Below, piece after piece: positions 63,660-64,000 of a stretch of DNA of 64,000 nucleotides. The position numbers and the translations under genes were made by a program. Within the stretch, counting starts at the first letter, position 1. The number at the start of each line of letters is the position of its first letter. The notes beneath the pieces were generated by a model, which made no database searches, was not told where the DNA came from, and was given only the letters and a program-made list of their open reading frames with translations. Source of the DNA: Euwallacea fornicatus (lineage: Eukaryota; Arthropoda; Insecta; Coleoptera; Curculionidae); the NCBI RefSeq assembly GCF_040115645.1, contig NC_089546.1, positions 310,001 to 374,000 of the forward strand, read 5' to 3'.

Positions 63660-64000
63660 TTTCAATCACTATCTGTAAGCAATAGGTATATTTTGGACAA
63701 CGATCTTCGCGATACATTACCGTTTGGTAAACGCAGTGACACTACACGTATTACATGATCTCTTCCTATATGATGTTCAAGACATCGCGCTAGAATGCAA
63801 CGTAGCCAGGAAGTGTTGTGTTCTACCAGTAAAACCAAAGCTCCAACCTCTATGGTTTTATCTATAGGTTTTTTCCATTTACTACGAGGTTGTAAATTAG
63901 TTAAATAATCTCTAGACCTACTATTTCAAAAATGCTGTTGAAACTGTTGTATTCGTTCGTAACGAGATAAACGGAACATAACAATGTTATGGAGGTTGTG
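63660..64000 (-). pseudogene. BEL/Pao integrase C-terminus, continues past the right edge
   Basis: The minus strand reads MFRLSRYERIQQFQQHF, a stop (where BEL has Trp), RDYLTNLQPRSKWKKP, VGALVLLVEHNTSWLRCILARCLEHH and VIRVVSLRLPNGNVSR. This is the BEL/Pao integrase tail (compare FQRIQQIRQHFWKRWSKEYISELQQR of the BEL element at 2213-7864). Degraded, upstream part outside the window. Confidence 0.82.

Overview
This 64 kb window looks like insect (at least arthropod) heterochromatin built almost entirely of transposable elements. I see no host protein gene, rRNA, tRNA gene or CRISPR array. The arthropod reading rests on the company of elements: env-bearing errantiviruses with AGTTA...TAACT termini and TGGCGCAGTCG (tRNA-Ser type) primer sites, BEL/Pao, R1-clade LINEs, Tc1/mariner with IR/DR ends, pogo/Tigger and a Jockey-like LINE. 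No species can be named from this. Nearly every copy is broken by stops, frameshifts or deletions.

Layout: 1-660, Ty3/gypsy integrase end (-). 870-2208, R1-like copy A (-). 2213-7864, BEL/Pao with 3' LTR (-). 7865-12760, R1-like copy B (-). 12761-16233, errantivirus J, gag to RT plus 5' LTR (-). 16234-17192, Tc3-like M with a probable intron (-). 17195-18494, 3' end of R1-like copy I (-). 18495-54586, one errantivirus H (-) torn apart by later insertions: Tc1-1 (19484-21038), Tc1-2 (21164-23066), R1-like G on + (23963-32604; it holds errantivirus-like K, which holds a MITE), R1-like D (32735-52414; it holds errantivirus E and R1-like C, and C holds errantivirus F), and Tc1-3 (52510-54152). 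54799-55981, Tigger. 55984-56830, Jockey-like RT. 56834-61600, gypsy element L (-). 61800-63660, AT-rich sequence with nothing recognisable. 63660-64000, BEL/Pao integrase end (-).

Most nested insertions have target-site duplications I could read on both sides: CGTA for E, CGAG for F, 14 bp for C, 12 bp for D, 11 bp for G, TA for the Tc1 elements and the MITE. This fixes the order of events along two branches: I before H before D before C before F, and I before H before G before K before the MITE.

Two points stand out. First, F has two 229-bp LTRs with no difference that I can see. It carries two large internal deletions (RT/RNase H, and the integrase core plus the Env N-terminus), and both keep the reading frame, leaving ORFs of 860 and 504 codons. 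That suggests a young non-autonomous env-containing derivative moved in trans. Second, 18 of 21 elements, and 8 of 9 LTR elements, lie on the minus strand. A plus-strand transcript would be antisense to nearly all of them, the arrangement known from flamenco-type piRNA clusters that silence errantiviruses in Drosophila. Whether this locus makes piRNAs cannot be told from sequence.
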